From Aquaspirillum sp. LM1 (lineage in GTDB: Bacteria; Pseudomonadota; Gammaproteobacteria; Burkholderiales; Aquaspirillaceae), in contig NZ_CP019509.1 of the NCBI RefSeq assembly GCF_002002905.1, positions 434,001 to 498,000 on the forward strand: DNA of 64,000 bases, given 5' to 3'. The position numbers and the translations under genes are program-made. Of this stretch, positions 62,483-64,000 are shown piece by piece; position 1 is the stretch's first letter; each line of letters begins with the position of its first letter. Below the pieces are notes generated by a model, which was not told the origin of the DNA, ran no database searches, and was given only the letters and a program-made list of their open reading frames with translations.

Positions 62483-62706
62483 CTCTTTCGCATAATTTGC
62501 GTTAAAAAACATATCGTGCAATAATTTTCTCATGGTCGAATTTCACTAAACCGGCTTAAAACCAACCTAAAATCAAGCCATCGGCATGCCAAAAAATAAC
62601 AAAACGCCAGTACACCTTATACATAAAAATCACTACTCACCAACCAACTCTATACATGGCGCTCTAGAATAAAACCTTGCCAAATATCTTCACGGAGACC
62701 CTCCTC

Positions 62707-63477
62707 ATGCTAGACGAAAGTCTATTCCCCCTAGATTTTAATGGCAACAAAATCCCAATCTGGCCATGCCCACAATGTGGAGCCCAGTCATTACACTGCG
62801 AAAACAACAACTTCCATAAACACCATAAAGAACCAATAGATACAAACGACCCAGACTTTGACCCCTCATGGATTACATACATTTTTACAATGCACCTTAA
62901 GTGCACCAATGCCTCATGTGGATGTGGTGTAGTTTGCACAGGCACAGGAGAAGTACAAGAGGAGGATTTTGATAATGGAATCGATGGCTACGACCGAACA
63001 TGGAAAGAGATTTTTCATGCAAAATACTTCGAGCCTCCATTGCAGATATTCACACCGCCAACCGGCACGCCTAAAACAGTAAAACAAGCACTTGAGACAT
63101 CATTTTCCACTTTTTTCTTTTCTCCTAGCTTGAGCCTGAGTGCCTTGCGTGCCAGTTTAGAGGCTCTACTTGATGAAAAAAACATAGCTAAAAGAAGTAA
63201 TAACGATCACTATCTAAATTTAGAGAACAGGGTTAAATTGTTAGATATCACACTGGGCAACAATAGTACAACAATAACTGAATACGCGACTGCAATAAGA
63301 TTCTTAGGAAATAACGGCACGCACCCAGGGGAAATTAAAATCCAGCAAAGCGATGTTTTTGATGGTTACAAGATTTTTGAACACATATTGATTACACTCT
63401 ACCCTGAGGAAAAACCTTCATTTGATTTTTTAGTTGAAAGCATCAATACAGCAAGAGGGGTTGTACGTAAAAAATAA
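62707..63477 (+). CDS. Zinc-ribbon protein with DUF4145-like domain, AT-rich foreign gene
   Basis: A 256-residue protein. An N-terminal zinc-ribbon-like part has WPCPQCG (C21, C24) and LKCTNASCG. The C-terminal part has LSALRASLEALLDEKNI, ENRVKLL and RFLGNNGTHPGE, the DUF4145 pattern found in many restriction and defence proteins. The gene and its 220-base upstream region are clearly AT-rich compared with neighbours. GGAG lies before the ATG at 62707. An upstream TTG is less likely. It was probably acquired horizontally, and a MITE lies on its 3' side. Confidence 0.75.
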   Translation: MLDESLFPLDFNGNKIPIWPCPQCGAQSLHCENNNFHKHHKEPIDTNDPDFDPSWITYIFTMHLKCTNASCGCGVVCTGTGEVQEEDFDNGIDGYDRTWKEIFHAKYFEPPLQIFTPPTGTPKTVKQALETSFSTFFFSPSLSLSALRASLEALLDEKNIAKRSNNDHYLNLENRVKLLDITLGNNSTTITEYATAIRFLGNNGTHPGEIKIQQSDVFDGYKIFEHILITLYPEEKPSFDFLVESINTARGVVRKK

Positions 63478-63540
63478 TCTACACTCGCCCTGCATAATTG
63501 CACAACGAGTGACGAGTATTGCGTTACAGCAACACAACTC

Positions 63541-63652
63541 TAGGGATGCGCTGATTTATTCAGAAAAATCGTGTTTGCCAAAATCAAAACCCAGCAAAAT
63601 CAAACCCCTGGATTCCCGCCTTCGCGGGAATGACGACTTGCTCAGCGTTTCC
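63541..63652 (+). mobile_element. MITE-like element, family 1, copy C
   Basis: About 112 bases, TA-GGGATGCGCTGATTTATT to CTCAGCGTTTCC, followed by TTA. The interior is nearly the same as copy A (TTGCCAAAATCAAAACCCAG, CAGCAAAATCAAACCCCTGG) and carries the ATTCCCGCCTTCGCGGGAAT palindrome. It abuts the mfd stop codon. The 3' flank is less regular than in copy B. Confidence 0.8.
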
Positions 63653-64000
63653 TTAACGCAGCTCGCGCAGCAGCTCCTTCACCCGCACGCTGCGCAGCGC
63701 CACGTCCGGCAGCGGGCTTTCCACCTTGAGCTTGTCCTGCCCGGCCAGCTTGTAGTTGCGCTTGCTCTGGATCAGCCCGATGATTTTCATCGGGTCGATC
63801 GGCGGGTTTTTGATGAAGGTGAGCTGGATGGCCACTTCGCTGGCGTCGATTTTCTGGATGCCCAGTTCGCGTGCGGCCAGACGCAGGCGGTGGCTGTCGA
63901 TCAGGGTTTTCACCGTTTGCGGCGGCAGGCCAAAGCGGTCGATCAGCTCTTCGTGGATGGCGTCGATCTCGCTGTCGTTGTCGCAGCTGGCCAGGCGCTT
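63653..64000 (-). CDS. mfd: Transcription-repair coupling factor Mfd, C-terminal end (cut by window edge)
   Basis: The last 115 codons of mfd. The readable part runs from KRLASCDNDSEIDAIHEEL through ELIDRFGLPPQT and SHRLRLAARELGIQKIDA to the stop, the usual C-terminal TRCF domain. Mfd removes stalled RNA polymerase and recruits UvrA. The translocase core lies beyond the window. The MITE ends at its stop codon. Confidence 0.88.
   Translation of the reverse strand, partial: KRLASCDNDSEIDAIHEELIDRFGLPPQTVKTLIDSHRLRLAARELGIQKIDASEVAIQLTFIKNPPIDPMKIIGLIQSKRNYKLAGQDKLKVESPLPDVALRSVRVKELLRELR

Overview
The window is a GC-rich chromosomal segment of a betaproteobacterium, plausibly of the order Neisseriales. 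I infer this from the gene order yceD-rpmF-plsX-fabH-fabD-fabG-acpP-fabF, the gmk-rpoZ-spoT cluster, rpsU-yqeY-dnaG-rpoD, a betaproteobacterial proteasome homologue, and betaproteobacterial protein character throughout. The genus cannot be fixed from sequence reading alone. No rRNA, tRNA or CRISPR array was seen.

Layout. 1-2.4 kb: a queuosine precursor operon (queC-queD-queE-queF, minus strand, queF cut by the edge), with an unusual QueD built from three T-fold modules. 2.6-5.1 kb: a bufferin-type copper-peptide operon (bufA1-bufB-bufC-doxX) with hairpins in its leader and after the peptide gene. 5.4-13 kb: an HD-GYP phosphodiesterase, threonine aldolase, then spoT-rpoZ-gmk and a methyltransferase-maf pair. 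12.5-21.4 kb: yceD-rpmF-plsX and the fatty-acid synthesis cluster, followed by pabB-pabC. 21.4-22.5 kb: a gene-free repeat field. 22.6-34 kb: thioesterase, a short PAS membrane protein, ntrC-ntrB, glnA with a recognisable sigma-54/NtrC control region, rhodanese, aroE-mtgA, smpB and guaA.

34.4-46.3 kb is an accessory island, probably anti-phage defence. A 951-residue protein with a RelE/ParE-like N-terminus, an SF1 helicase core and ankyrin repeats is followed by an operon-like run of five genes: a nitrilase-fold protein, a winged-helix protein, a KGGVGR-type ParA ATPase fused to a STAND NTPase with TPR repeats, a TIR protein, and a second STAND-TPR protein. The two STAND-TPR modules are close duplicates. 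The TIR protein and the second STAND protein share a roughly 37-residue helical segment, which suggests they pair through it. This is the best candidate for an undescribed system here.

46.6-49.4 kb holds prophage-like remnants (Mor-type activator, S24/XRE repressor, small membrane protein, exported protein). 49.4-61.6 kb returns to core genes (MFS, hslR, FAH hydrolase, rpoD, dnaG, yqeY, rpsU, thiG, thiS, an FkbM methyltransferase, DUF456, hslO, proteasome homologue). A glutamine amidotransferase, an AT-rich DUF4145-like gene of foreign composition, and the 3' end of mfd close the window.

Three dispersed repeat families run through the window: a ~115-bp MITE with TA ends (three copies), a ~105-115-bp long-hairpin element placed at gene ends (three copies), and a ~300-bp unit (three tandem copies plus one distant copy). 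All coordinates and functions come from reading the sequence. Family assignments rest on recognised motifs and not on searches.
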